64,000 nucleotides of DNA from Phaeosaccion multiseriatum. Taxonomy: Eukaryota > Ochrophyta, other classes. Under the pieces are notes generated by a model. The model did not search any database and was not told the origin of the DNA. It saw only the letters and a list, made by a program, of their open reading frames with translations. Numbering within the stretch: position 1 is the stretch's first letter; each line of letters opens with the position of its first letter. The position numbers and the translations under genes are program-made. The stretch covers positions 124,001 through 188,000 of the forward strand of contig OZ218963.1 in the NCBI GenBank assembly GCA_965112735.1, in the 5' to 3' direction. Below are positions 35,325-56,225 of the stretch, piece after piece.

Positions 35325-38300
35325 ATGGTGAGCATGGGTAAAACCCTGCTGCTACTGCCGCTCGTAGCCATGGTGGTTGGGGCCAGCGGCGACGAGCAAA
35401 TCATGACCCGAAAATACGTGAGTTGTGCGAGGATGAACAAAGAGCGGAGTATCAAAAAGAAACACGAAGGGAGGGGAGAGAGACAGCCAGCTGATGAGGA
35501 GTCGGCTGAGGTGCATCACCTTACTGACTTGTGGCTGACCCGGCTGTTGCTTGCTGCATTCTTCTTGCCTGCGTGGGGGGTGACTTGGTCTGTTCGTCAC
35601 GGCCGGGCCACGGTTGGTTGCATCCCGCCAGCCGGTCTTCACCCTGACATCCTGACATCCTCCCTTGCCTCTCCTTTCCCTCGCTCCCTCCCAGAACCCT
35701 CACAAGGAACGTCAAGCGGAGGCCAAGCGTGTAGATCTAAAGAGTGCCAAGGCCAAGCGCATCGATCGAAAGAGTGCCACCATCATCAGCATTAAAGCTG
35801 ACCCAGCCCATACCTCATCGATGTACAAGGCGTGCACGTCCTTTAGCGAGATGCAAGATGCCGCCTCGGCACTGAAGCAGGACCTGGGCACTAAAGGGGC
35901 GGTGAAGGTGAGAGGTCAGGAGGAGGAGGAGGAGGAGGAGGTGAGGAGGTAATGGAAAGACCACGGCACCACGCGTGGTGGTCTACTTCAGCACTACGAC
36001 AACACGCGTGGCGTTGATGATAGCTACGGTCACCAAAGCCACCACACACTTTCGTAGCTTTTGTAGGGTCTCCTGCACAACTCCAACGCCACTCCTCCCC
36101 TCCCCCCTCGCTCCGTCTGCCTTCCTCCTGCCACCACTTGTAGGTGACCTTGAGTGATGGTGGTGCGGACCTGAGCTGCTTCACCTTCTCCGCCCCCTTG
36201 AAGTATGGCAAAGCCCTCGCCGCCGCGCCAAGCACGAAGCACCTGCAAAGGTAAGTGTGGCACTGTACTGAGATACGGCCAGCCAGACCAACCCGGCCTG
36301 AGCGTTTCCACAGGCAGCGGCTGCCTACTGTTGGCTGGTGCTGCCGCCGTCACCCTCCGTTCTCCCCACCACACACGTACTTCAGGCAGCCTCACGACAC
36401 ACCACCCACCACTCGCTCTCTGTACCTCGATCCTCCCCGCCTCGGTCGCTTTGTCTTGTCTGTTCCTTGGTTTCCACCACTGGCAGCGTCACAGCCCTCG
36501 CCCCCGGAAGTCGCAGGCTCCCCTCTGCTGCTGCACACGCGAATCAAAAGATGGTGAAGAACGTGAAGGCGGAGAGCAAGAGCGCTATGATCATGAAGGC
36601 GAAGAACAAGAAGGCGATGATCATGAAGGCAGAGAGCAAGAAGGCGATGATCATGAAGGCAGAGAGCAAGAAGGCGATGGACATGAAGGCGAAGAAGAAG
36701 AAGCACAAGCCCTTCCGCAAGCCCAACCGCGAGCTGCAGAACCTGACGGCGAAGAGCAAGAAGGGCAAGCCCGTCCGCAAGCCCAACCGCGAGCTGCAGA
36801 CCTCGACACCACTGCCTCCCGGTTGCCACAGCCATGCTGACGTCTCGTAAGTACGATCACTACTCATTCAGCTGTCCCTCTTCCTTTCACTCACAGATAC
36901 AAGTACCTTCCTCTTGTGTGGTTCCCTTTTCCATTCCGCAGAGAGAGCAAGAGTGTGGGTTTCTCGAATGTACTTTTAATTTGGGGTCTCACTTATTTTA
37001 TTTTTATTTTTTATGTTCTCTCCGCCCGAACCTGTTCTCGCCGCTGGTTGCACCTCACCCCCTCAGAGAGTGGATTGGTGACGGTTTCTGTGATGGAGGA
37101 GAATATTACGATGAAGTATGCGGTGAGTAACTAGGTGGGGTGGGTGGTACTATTTTACAGGCCCAGTATGTCGCCAGCTGTGTGTCAGCCGGCTTGTTGA
37201 TGCCCCTCCTCTCTACTACTCTGCTCTACTCTGCCCTCTAATGGCTCCTCCCCTTCGCTCCGCCTCTCGTCGTGATTGTACGTGTTCACAGGGTATGACC
37301 GTCGTGACTGCATCGGAATTGTGCTGCCTCCAGGCTGTTTGGTAGCCACCCCGTAAGTACGATCATTAATCATTCAGCTATCCCTCTTCCATCCATACAC
37401 ACACATACATATATCCCTCTTTCATTCCTCAGAGAGTAAGAGTCGGCGTTCCTGGAATGAAAATCGATTTGTATTAATTTGTGTGTTTTTTGTTGTTGTC
37501 TCTCCGCCTGAACCTGTTCTCGCCGCTGGTTGCTCCTCACCTCGTCAGAGGGTATTTTGGCGACGGTGACTGCGACGGAGGAGAATACAACACGGAAGTA
37601 TGCGGTGAGTGAGTGGGTGGGTGGTACAAGTCGCTCTATTTGTAGGTCAAATATGTCGCCAGCTGTGAGCCAACAGGTTGACACTACTCTGTTCTACTCT
37701 TCCCTCTAATGACTCCTCCCCTTCCCCCCAATGCTTGTCGTGATTGTGCGTGTTCACAGAGTTTGACGGTGGTGACTGCCTCGGCTCAGAGACACCAAGC
37801 CCAGAAGCAGCACCTGTACTGCCTCCAGGCTGTGTGGTAGACATCCCGTAAGTACGATCACTAATCATTCAGCTGTCGGCCGCTCTTCCATTCGTACACA
37901 TACATATATCCCTCTTCCATTCCTCAGAGAGTAAGAGTGGGCGTTCCTGGAATGAGAATCAATTCGCATTAATTTGTGTGTTTTTGTTGTCTCGCCGCCT
38001 GAACCTGTTCTCGCCGCTGGTTGCACCTCACCCCATCAGCTCGTGGATTGGTGACGGTTTCTGTGATGGAGGAGAATATAACACGGAAGTATGCGGTGAG
38101 TGCGTGGGTGGGTGGTACAAGTAGCTCTATTTGCAGGTCAAATATGTCGCCAGCTGTGAGCCAACAGCTTGACACTACTCTGTTCTACTCTTCCCTCTAA
38201 TGACTCCTTTTCCCCCCAATGCTTGTCGTGATTGTACGTGTTCACAGAGTTTGACGGTGGTGACTGCCCCGGAGAAGGCTCAGCGACACCAAGCCCAGAA

Positions 38301-41300
38301 GCAGCACCTGTACTGCCTCCAGGCTGTGTGGTAGACATCCCGTAAGTACGATCACTAATCATTCAGCTGTCGGCCGCTCTTCCATTCGTACACACACAAT
38401 CCACACACACATACATATCTCCCTCTTCCATTCCTCAGAGAGAAGAGTGGGCGTTCCTGGAATGAAACTCAATTGGTATTAATTTTTGTGTACGTTTTTT
38501 TCTCTCCGCCTGAACCTGTTCTCGCCGCTGGTTGCATCTCCCCCCCTCAGATCGTGGATTGGTGACGGTTTCTGTGACGGAGGAGAATACAACACGGAAG
38601 TATGCGGTGAGTGAGTGAGTGGGGTGGGTAGCTCTACTTTGCAGGTCAAATATGTCGCCAGCTGTGAGCCAACCAGCGTGATACTACTCTGCTCTACTCT
38701 GCCCTCTAATGGCTCCTCCCCTTCGCTTCGCCTCTCGTCGCGATTTTGCGTGTTCATAGAGTTTGACGGTGGTGACTGCATCGGAGTCACAACATCTACA
38801 ACATTCACATTTCCGACTGCCGGTCCCACAGCAACACCCGTACTGCCTCCAGGCTGCGAGGTACCCAACCCGTAAGTACGATCACTACTCATTCAGCTGT
38901 CCCTCTTCCATCCATACACGCACACATATACAATTCATTCCCTTCCCCTTATGTGGTTCAACTTTCCATTCACAGAGCAAGTGTGGGTGGTATGATATTT
39001 GTTTGTAATCCGGCATTAATTTGTGTGTGTTTTTCTTTTCTCTCCGCCTCATAACATCAATTTGTAATATTTTGTGGGTGTTTTTTTTTCTTTTGTCTCC
39101 GCCTGAACCTGTTCTCGCCCCTGGTTGCACCTCACCCTCCATCAGATTTTACTTTGGTGACGGCTTGTGCGACGGAGGAGAATACAACACGGAAGTATGC
39201 GGTGAGTGAGTGGGTGGGTGGGTGGGTGGTAGCTCTACTTTGCAGATCAAATTTATCTCGCCAACTATCCAACCAGCGTGATACTACTCTGCTCTACTCT
39301 GCCCTCTAATGGCTCCTCCCCTACGCTCCGCCTCTCGTCGGATTGTGCGTGTTCACAGAGTTTGACGGTGGTGACTGCATCGGAGTTGTACTGCCTCAAG
39401 GCTGTGTGGTAGACATCCCGTAAGTACGATCACTAATCATTCAGCTGTCCCTCTTCCATCCATGCACGCACACATATACTTGTAGTGCAATTTATGACCT
39501 TCCCCTTATGTGGTTCAGTTTTCCATTCCGCAGAGAGAGTAAGAGTGGGCATGACAAATATGTAATTTGTACTTCATTACTTTGTGTGTTTTTTTTCTTT
39601 TCTCTCCGCCACATGACATGAATTTGTATTAGTTTGTGTGTTATTGTTGTTGTTGTCGTTGTTGTTGTTGTCTCTCCGCCTGAACCTGTTCTCGCCGCTG
39701 GTTGCACCTCCCCGCCTCAGAGGGTGGATTGGCGACGGTTTCTGCGACAGAGGAGAATATAACACGGAAGTATGCGGTGAGTGGGTGGGGGGTTTTGCAG
39801 GTCAAATGTCTCGCCAGCTGTGAGCCAACCAGCTTGATACCACTCTGCTGCTCTACTCTGCCCTCTAATGGCTCCTCCCCTTCGCTCCAACTCTTGTCGT
39901 GATTGTGCGTGTTCATAGAGTTTGACGGTGGTGACTGCATCGGAGTTACAACAACTACAACATTCACATTTCCGACTGCCGGTCCCACAGCAGCACCCGT
40001 ACTGCCTCCAGGCTGTGTGGTAGACATCCCGTAAGTACGATCACTAATCATTCAGCTGTCCCTCTTCCATCCATGCACGCACACATATACAATTCATTGC
40101 CTTCCCCTTACGTGGTTCAATTTCCTCCACAGAGCAAGAGTTTTGGGTTTCGGCATGGCTGACATTACTAGGTTGTATTCCGGCATTAATTCTTTTCTCT
40201 CCGCCTGTTCTTGCCACTGGTCGCACCTCACCCTCCATCAGATGGTACATTGGTGACGGTTTCTGTGATGGAGGAGAATATAACACGGAAGTATGCGGTG
40301 AGTGAGTGGGTGGGTGGTACAAGTACATCTACTTTGCAGGTCAAATATGTCGCCAGCTGTGAGCCAACAGCTTGATACTACTGCTCTACTCTGCCCTCTA
40401 ATGGCTCCTCCCATTCGCTTCGCCTCTTGTCATGATTGTACGTGTTCACAGAGTTTGACGGTGGTGACTGTGCGGCGCTGCCTCCAGGCTGTGTGGTAGA
40501 CATCCCGTAAGTACGATCATTAATCATTAAGCTGTCCCTCTGACATTCGCACACACACACACCACACACACATACATATACCCCTCTTCCATTCCTCAGA
40601 GAGTGAGAGTGGGCGTTCCAGGAATGAAAATCAATTGTGTACTAATTTGCATGTTGTTGTTATTGTCTCTCCGCCTGAACCTGTTCTCGCCGCTGGTTGC
40701 ACCTCACCCCATCAGCTCGTGGATTGGTGACGGTGTCTGCGACGGAGGAGAATATAACACGGAAGTATGCGGTGAGTGAGTGGGTGGGTGGGTGGTACAA
40801 GTAGCTCTACTTTGCAGGTCAAATATGTCGCCAGCTGTGAGCCAACAGCTTGATTCTACTCTGCTCTACTCTGCCCTCTAATGGCTCCTCCCCTTCGCTC
40901 CAACTCTCGTCGTGATTGTGCATGTTCACAGAGTTTGATGGTGGTGACTGCCTCGGATTTCCGACCTTCAGTCCCACAGCAGCACCCGTACTGCCTCCAG
41001 GCTGCGTGGTAGACATCCCGTAAGTACGATCACTAATCATTCAGCTGTCCCTCTTCCATCCATACACGCACACATAAAAAAGTATTCACCTTCCCCTTAT
41101 GTGGTTCAATTTTCCATTACACAGAGCAAGAGTGTGGGTTGCATGACATTAGTTTGTAATCCGGCATTACTTTGTGTGTTTTTTCTTTTCTCTCCGTCTC
41201 ATAACATCAATTTGTAATAATATGTGTGTTTCTTTTCTCTCCGCCTGAACCTGTTCTCGCCGCTGGTTGCACCTCACCCCATCAGGTTTTGGATTGGTGA

Positions 41301-43850
41301 CGGTTTCTGCGACGGAGGAGAATATAACACGGAAGTATGCGGTGAGTGAGTGGGTGGGTGGGTGGTACAAGTAGCTCTACTTTGCAGGTCAAATATGTCG
41401 CCAGCTGTGAGCCAGCAGCTTGATTCTACTCTGCTCTACTCGGCCCTCTAATGGCTCCTCCCCTTCGCTCCGACTCTTGTCGTGATTTTTCGTGTTCATA
41501 GAGTTTGACGGTGGTGACTGCATCGGAGTTACAACAACATTCACATTTCCGACTGCCGGTCCCACAGCAGCACCCGTACTGCCTCCAGGCTGCGTGGTAC
41601 CCATCCCGTAAGTACGATCACTAATCATTCAGCTGTCCCTCTTCCATCCATACACGCACACATAAATTAATCACCTTCCCCTTATGTGGTTCAATTTTCC
41701 ATTACACAGAGCAAGAGTGTGGGTTGTGACATTAGTTTGTAATCCGGCATTAATTTGTGTGTTTTTTTCTGGTTTTTTTCTTTTCTCTCCGCCTCATACC
41801 ATCAATTTGTAATAATGTGTTTCCTTTCTCTCCGCCTGAACCTGTTCTCGCCGCTGGTTGCACCTCACCCCATCAGGTTTTGGATTGGTGACGGCATCTG
41901 TGACGGAGGAGAATATAACACGGAAGTATGCGGTGAGTGAGTGGGTGGGTGGGTGGTACAAGTAGCTCTACTTTGCAGGTCAAATATGTCGCCAGCTGTG
42001 AGCCAGCAGCTTGATTCTACTCTGCTCTACTCGGCCCTCTAATGGCTCCTCCCCTTCGCTCCGACTCTTGTCGTGATTTTTCGTGTTCATAGAGTTTGAC
42101 GGTGGTGACTGCATCGGAGTTACAACAACATTCACATTTCCGACTGCCGGTCCCACAGCAGCACCCGTACTGCCTCCAGGCTGCGTGGTACCCATCCCGT
42201 AAGTACGATCACTAATCATTCAGCTGTCCCTCTTCCATCCATACACGCACACATAAATTAATCACCTTCCCCTTATGTGGTTCAATTTTCCATTACACAG
42301 AGCAAGAGTGTGGGTTGTGACATTAGTTTGTAATCCGGCATTAATTTGTGTGTTTTTTTCTGGTTTTTTTCTTTTCTCTCCGCCTCATAACATCAATTTG
42401 TAATAATATGTTTCCTTTCTCTCCGCCTGAACCTGTTCTCGCCGCTGGTTGCACCTCACCCCATCAGGTTTTGGATTGGTGACGGCATCTGTGACGGAGG
42501 AGAATATAACACGGAAGTATGCGGTGAGTGAGTGGGTGGGTGGGTGGTACAAGTAGCTCTACTTTGCAGGTCAAATATGTCGCCAGCTGTGAGCCAACCA
42601 GCGTGATACCACTCTGCTGCTCTACTCGGCCCTCTAATGGCTCCCCCCCTTCGCTCCAACTCTCGTCGTGATTGTGCGTGTTCACAGAGTTTGATGGTGG
42701 TGACTGCCTCGGATTTCCGACCTTCAGTCCCACAGCAGCACCCGTACTGCCTCCAGGCTGCGTGGTAGACATCCCGTAAGTACGATCACTACTCATTCAG
42801 CCGTCTTTCTGCCATTCGTACACACACACACCACACATACATATACCCCTCTTCCATTCCTCAGAGAGGAAGAGTGGGCGTTCCTGGAATGAAAATCAAT
42901 TTTGTACTACGAAGTCTTAATTTTGAGAGTTGTTGTTGTTGTTTTTGTTGTTGTCTCGCCGCCTGAACCTGTTCTCGTTGCTGGTTGCACCTCACCCCAT
43001 CAGCTTGTGGATTGGTGACGGTTTCTGCGATGGAGGAGAATATAACACGGAAGTATGCGGTGAGTGAGTGGGTGGGGTGGGTGGTACTACTTTACAGGTC
43101 AAAGCGTCGCCAGCTGTGAGCCAACCAGATTGATACTACTCTGCTCTACTTCACCCTCTAATGGCTCCTCCCCTTCGCTTCACCTCTTGTCGTAATTGTG
43201 CATGTTCACAGAGTTTGACGGTGGTGACTGTCCGGTACTGCCTCCAGGCTGTGTGGTAGACATCCCGTAAGTACGATCATTAATCATTCCAGCTGTCGGC
43301 CGCTCTTCCATTCGTACACACACACACACCACACACACATACATATATCCCTCTTCCATTCCTCAGAAAGTAAGAGTTGGCGTTCCTGGAATGAGAACCA
43401 ATGGGTATTAATTTGTGTGTGTTTTTTTTACTTTTCTTTCCGCCTGAACCTGTTCTCGCCGCTGGTTGCACCTCACCCCATCAGCTCGTGGATTGGTGAC
43501 GGCATCTGTGACGGAGGAGAATATGACACGGAAGTATGCGGTGAGTGAGTGAGTGAGTGGGTGGGTGGGTAGGTGGTAGCTCTAGTACTTTGCAGGTCAA
43601 CTTATCTCGCCGGCTGAGAGCCAACCAACTTAATACTACGCTGCTCTACTCTGCCCCTCTCATGGCTCCTCCCCTTCGCTTCGCCTCTCGTCGTGATTGT
43701 GCGTGTTCACAGAGTTTGATGGTGGTGACTGCCTCGGATTTCCGACCTTCAGTCCCACAGCAGCACCCGTACAGCCTCCCCCAGGCTGTGTGGTAGACAA
43801 CCCGTAAGTACTATCACCAATCATTCGCTCTTGCATTCGTACACACACAC

Positions 43851-43905
<55 letters not shown>

Positions 43906-44988
43906 CTTTCCATTCCTCAGAGAGTAAGAGTGGGCGTTCCTGGAATGAAAATCAATTGGTATTGGTATTAATTTTTGTGTACGTTTTTTTCTCTCCGCCT
44001 GAACCTGTTCTCGCCGCTGGTTGCACCTCACCCCCTCAGACGGTGGTTTGGTGACGGTTTCTGTGACGGAGGAGAATACAACACGGAAGTATGCGGTGAG
44101 TGAGTGAGTGGGGTGGGTGGTACTACTTTACAGGTCAAAATGTCGCCAGCTGTGAGCCAACCAGCGTGATACTACTCTGCTCTACTCTGCCCTCTAATGG
44201 CTCCTCCCCTTCGCTTCGCCTCTCGTCGTGATTGTGCGTGTTCACAGAGTTTGACGGTGGTGACTGCATCGGAGTTGTACTGCCTCCAGGCTGTGTGGTA
44301 GACACTCCGTAAGTACGATCACTACTCATTCACCCGCCGCTCTGCCATTCGCAAACACACACACACACACACACACATGTATATATATAGTCTCTCCGCC
44401 TGAACCTGTTCTCGCCGCTGGTTGCTCCTCACCCCATCAGAGGGTTTATTGGCGACGGTGTATGCGACGGAGGAGAATACAACACGGAAGTGTGCCTGTT
44501 TGACGGCGGTGACTGCGTGGTGGAACTTGGCACTCTTACGCCTTCACCAGCAGGTGCCACCCCTGCGCCTTCAGCAGCAAGGTAAGTAAGTACCCAGTAC
44601 TCACACATACACTGAGGTGTTTCCAGTACTTTGATCATTTCAGTTTCACACCGGCAGTGGCACTGAGTGTGTGTGCATGCGTATGCCTGTGTGTTTGCGT
44701 GCCGGCGTATAAGTATAAGTGAGTGTGTCTCTGTGTGTGCGCGCCTATGACTTCAGGCTCTGTGCCTCAAATCTCTGTTTCCTCTCTCCTCCTCCCTCTT
44801 CTTTGGAGGCAGGCCCGCGACACCTTCCGCGGTGGACGACGGCTCTGGGGGTTGCACCACTGCTTCGGACTGCTACGCCCTCACCACGCCCGTGGACATG
44901 GCCTATCTGGATGACAACCATAAGGGTACGTAAGGGTACGTGAGGGTGTGCGTGGTGCCGCACAGATAGAACGAGCCCGAGAGAGAGT

Positions 44989-45019
<31 letters not shown>

Positions 45020-45071
45020 AGACAGAAAGAAAGACAGAGACACACACAGACAGACAGACAGACAGACAGGC

Positions 45072-45106
<35 letters not shown>

Positions 45107-45108
45107 TG

Positions 45109-45158
<50 letters not shown>

Positions 45159-45160
45159 TG

Positions 45161-45191
<31 letters not shown>

Positions 45192-45423
45192 CGGGACAGA
45201 AGAGCTGCCTGTGGGTAGCAGGCAGGAGGGAGGGTGTGGTCAAGGAAGGTTTGTTTCGAAGCTTCGGAAGAAGGAGGCATCACCTCCATCTCGCAGCCCG
45301 TGTGCAACAGCCCGGCCCCCCTTTTAGCGTCTCAGACACACAGACAGACAAGACAGAAAGAAAGACAGAGACACACACAGACAGATGGATAGACAGACAG
45401 ACAGACAGGCAGACAGACAGATG

Positions 45424-45457
<34 letters not shown>

Positions 45458-45936
45458 TGGATAGACAGACAGACAGACAGACCGGGACAGAAGAGCTGCC
45501 TGTGGGTAGCAGGCAGGAGGGAGGGTGTGGTCAAGGAAGGTTTGTTTCGAAGCTTCGGAAGAAGGAGGCATCACCTCCATCTCGCAGTCCGTGTGCAACA
45601 GCCCGGCCCCCCCTTTTAGCGTCTCAGACACTTGATTGACTCTCCACTCTGTGAATGTCTGCCCCGACTAATCGCCCACCCTTTCCTTCCTTCCTTCCTC
45701 CCTCCCTCCCTCCCTTCGTTCTTTTCCTTCTTTCCTCCCTCCCTTCCTTCCTCCCCCCTTTCCTCCCGCCCTCTCCCGCTCGTTCTCTCGCTCCCCCCCT
45801 GGCTGCTGCACACACACACAGAGCTGTACTGCGACCCCACCTGCTCGGAAGAAGGCACTTCCTTTGATGGCACTCTCTGCAACTTCTTCGGCCTGGGCCA
45901 AGACTGCCGCGCATGCTTCCTCGAAGCAGGTGTGTG

Positions 45937-45971
<35 letters not shown>

Positions 45972-46269
45972 GTGTTTGTGTGTGTGTGTTTGTGTGTGTT
46001 TGTGTGTGTGTAGGCCTGTGTAATATGTGCGTGCGTGGTGAACAGTGCCGCCTTCTCCTCCCTCCTGCCCTCTCCTCCTCCCTCACCGCCACCCTCCCTC
46101 CGACCCCCCTGTGCTTGTCCTTGTCTGTCCCTGTGTCACTCTCTCTTCCTCCTTCTGTATCACCAATCCCTCAGGTGCCCAGCAATACCTGACCAACAAC
46201 CCCACCCTCACGTGTGATGTCATTAACATGTGCGCGGGAGAGCCTGCTTGCGAAGAGGTGGAGGTGTGA
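35325..46269 (+). CDS. secreted protein with 15 tandem LNR (Notch-type) repeats
   Basis: Predicted extracellular or cell-surface protein. Exon 1 (35325-35417) encodes a signal peptide ([18 protein letters not shown]). Exons 35695-35907, 36144-36250 and 36487-36846 give a lysine-rich region with a repeated [10 protein letters not shown] unit. From 37067 to 44581 there are 15 repeat units, each [17 protein letters not shown] on one exon and EFDGGDC plus a Thr/Pro linker ending LPPGC on the next. Linker exons end in phase 2 and GDG exons in phase 1, so units can be added without a frame shift. The last unit (44441-44581) lacks its internal intron. The tail exons 44813-44925, 45822-45929 and 46175-46269 encode a cysteine-rich domain ([42 protein letters not shown]) ending in TGA. 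Each unit keeps four of the six classical LNR cysteines. LNR repeats bind calcium in animals; function here is unknown. Confidence 0.88.
36549..36700 (+). repeat. coding 30-bp repeat, [10 protein letters not shown]
   Basis: Four copies of a 10-residue Lys/Met/Ala unit (last copy MDMKAKKKK) between the signal peptide and the LNR array. Followed by a two-copy motif, FRKPNRELQ and VRKPNRELQ. Confidence 0.85.
37067..44581 (+). repeat. tandem exon array, 15 LNR units
   Basis: GDG-type exons start at 37067, 37549, 38040, 38551, 39146, 39721, 40242, 40716, 41286, 41877, 42468, 43004, 43485, 44040 and 44441. Spacing is 474-595 bp except for the last step, 401 bp. Introns are copied with the exons: each 3' half has a CTCTCCGCCTGAACCTGTTC block before GCACCTCACCCCATCAG, and each short intron ends GTGTTCACAG. 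Units at 41286, 41877 and 42468 are spaced exactly 591 bp; the last two intervals are almost identical, so this duplication is recent. The first unit has the degenerate YDRRDC in place of FDGGDC. Confidence 0.92.
44985..45190 (+). repeat. ACAG tetranucleotide array in LNR gene intron
   Basis: Long (ACAG)n run interrupted by ATGGATAG units inside the intron 44926-45821. A second, shorter run is at 45340-45485. Confidence 0.85.
45183..45631 (+). repeat. intronic direct duplication of ~158 bp
   Basis: Blocks 45183-45340 and 45474-45631 are nearly identical, both starting ACAGACCGGGACAGAAGAGC and ending TTTTAGCGTCTCAGACAC, with ACAG arrays between them. The duplicated unit includes part of the ACAG array. 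Confidence 0.85.
46157..46166 (+). repeat. GTATCACCAA motif at intron 3' end
   Basis: Ten of eleven motif bases in sense orientation in the last LNR gene intron, ending 8 nt before the exon at 46175. Confidence 0.6.
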
Positions 46270-46345
46270 GTGACAAACAATTGAAGAAACAATTGGGCTC
46301 CAAGAGTGACAAACAATTGAAGAAACAATTGGCAATTGACGACGA
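46268..46345 (+). repeat. duplicated hairpin right after the LNR gene stop codon
   Basis: The unit GAGTGACAAACAATTGAAG continuing AAACAATTGG occurs twice in tandem. Each copy can form a stem CAATTG-AAGAAA-CAATTG in RNA. It starts at the stop codon and so lies in the 3' UTR. Could act in 3' end formation or mRNA stability; no evidence beyond structure. Confidence 0.6.
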
Positions 46346-47274
46346 CAACCTCTGAGATGTTCTTGCCCACTGACTGCTGCTTTCGTGGCGGCCATGAGTC
46401 GCCGGAATAGACTCTGGAGGGAGGAAGAGAGAGAGGGAGGGATGGGGGGAGTGCGAGGGAGGGAGGGAGGGAGGGAGGGAGTCGGTCCCAGCCAGTCCAG
46501 ACACGCCTGGCGGCCCATCTAGGGTCAGAGAGGGCCGTAGGTCCTCGCTCGGCCTAGTTCTAGGCCGAGGGCGTGAATTTGCCCCCTTCCTGGCTGGGCT
46601 GGCCCGGAGCCCAACCAAATGTACCATGAGTTTGTTTAATGTATACTAGAAGTACGTATCTTCTTTATCCCTTCACTCTTCTGCCTCTCTCTACCTCTCT
46701 CGCTTCGCCCTCCCTTCCTCCACCCCGGGGTCCACAACTTTTGCTCTACCTCTGCTCTGGCTGAGGTCAGGCAGCGCCACATGAAGAGGTGCCTCGCTCT
46801 CCGCCCCCTCCTCCACACACACAGGTACAAGCGCCTTCCTCTTGTGTGGTTCTCTTTTCAAGAGTGTGGGTCCCTCGAATGACATGTGTTTTTGGTTGTT
46901 GATTGTATCTCTGCCTGAACATGTCCTCGCCGGTGGTTGCACCTATATATATATATATATATATATCGACTCCAATCAGGTGTTCGATATTGATAAAGTC
47001 AAATCCATAAACTGAAAACTGAAAACTGGTTGCACCTCACCCCATCAGATCGCAGACTGCTGACGGTGAATGCTAAGCCCCTCACCCCCTCCCTCCTCTC
47101 CTTCCTTTAGCCAACTCACACCTTCCTCCGCTGCGTTTGAAGCGAGCACCAACTCATGCCTGGCCTTTAGAGCAAACTAGAGCACCAACTGCCCAAAAGA
47201 GGAACCAAGTAGCCGCCCATCCACTGCCATCCATCGACGCTGCCTCGCAACACCACCCATCACCACCACGCCCC
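46346..47274. other. convergent intergenic region with decayed LNR copy
   Basis: No intact gene. A GGGA run lies at 46420-46480 and a TA run at 46947-46968. At 46825-47080 there is a recognisable relic of an LNR intron and exon start (listed separately). One exact 14-mer CATCCACTGCCATC sits at 47218-47231. Confidence 0.55.
46825..47080 (+). pseudogene. relic of an LNR repeat unit
   Basis: TACAAGCGCCTTCCTCTTGT, GAGTGTGGGTCCCTCGAATG and GCCTGAACATGTCCTCGCC match the intron before the first LNR unit (36898-37066). A second piece, GGTTGCACCTCACCCCATCAG, is followed by a damaged exon start (GCTGACGGTGAATGC) in place of GGTGACGGTTTCTGT. A TA-rich insertion separates the pieces. It lies beyond the gene's stop codon. 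Confidence 0.65.
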
Positions 47275-56225
<8,951 letters not shown>

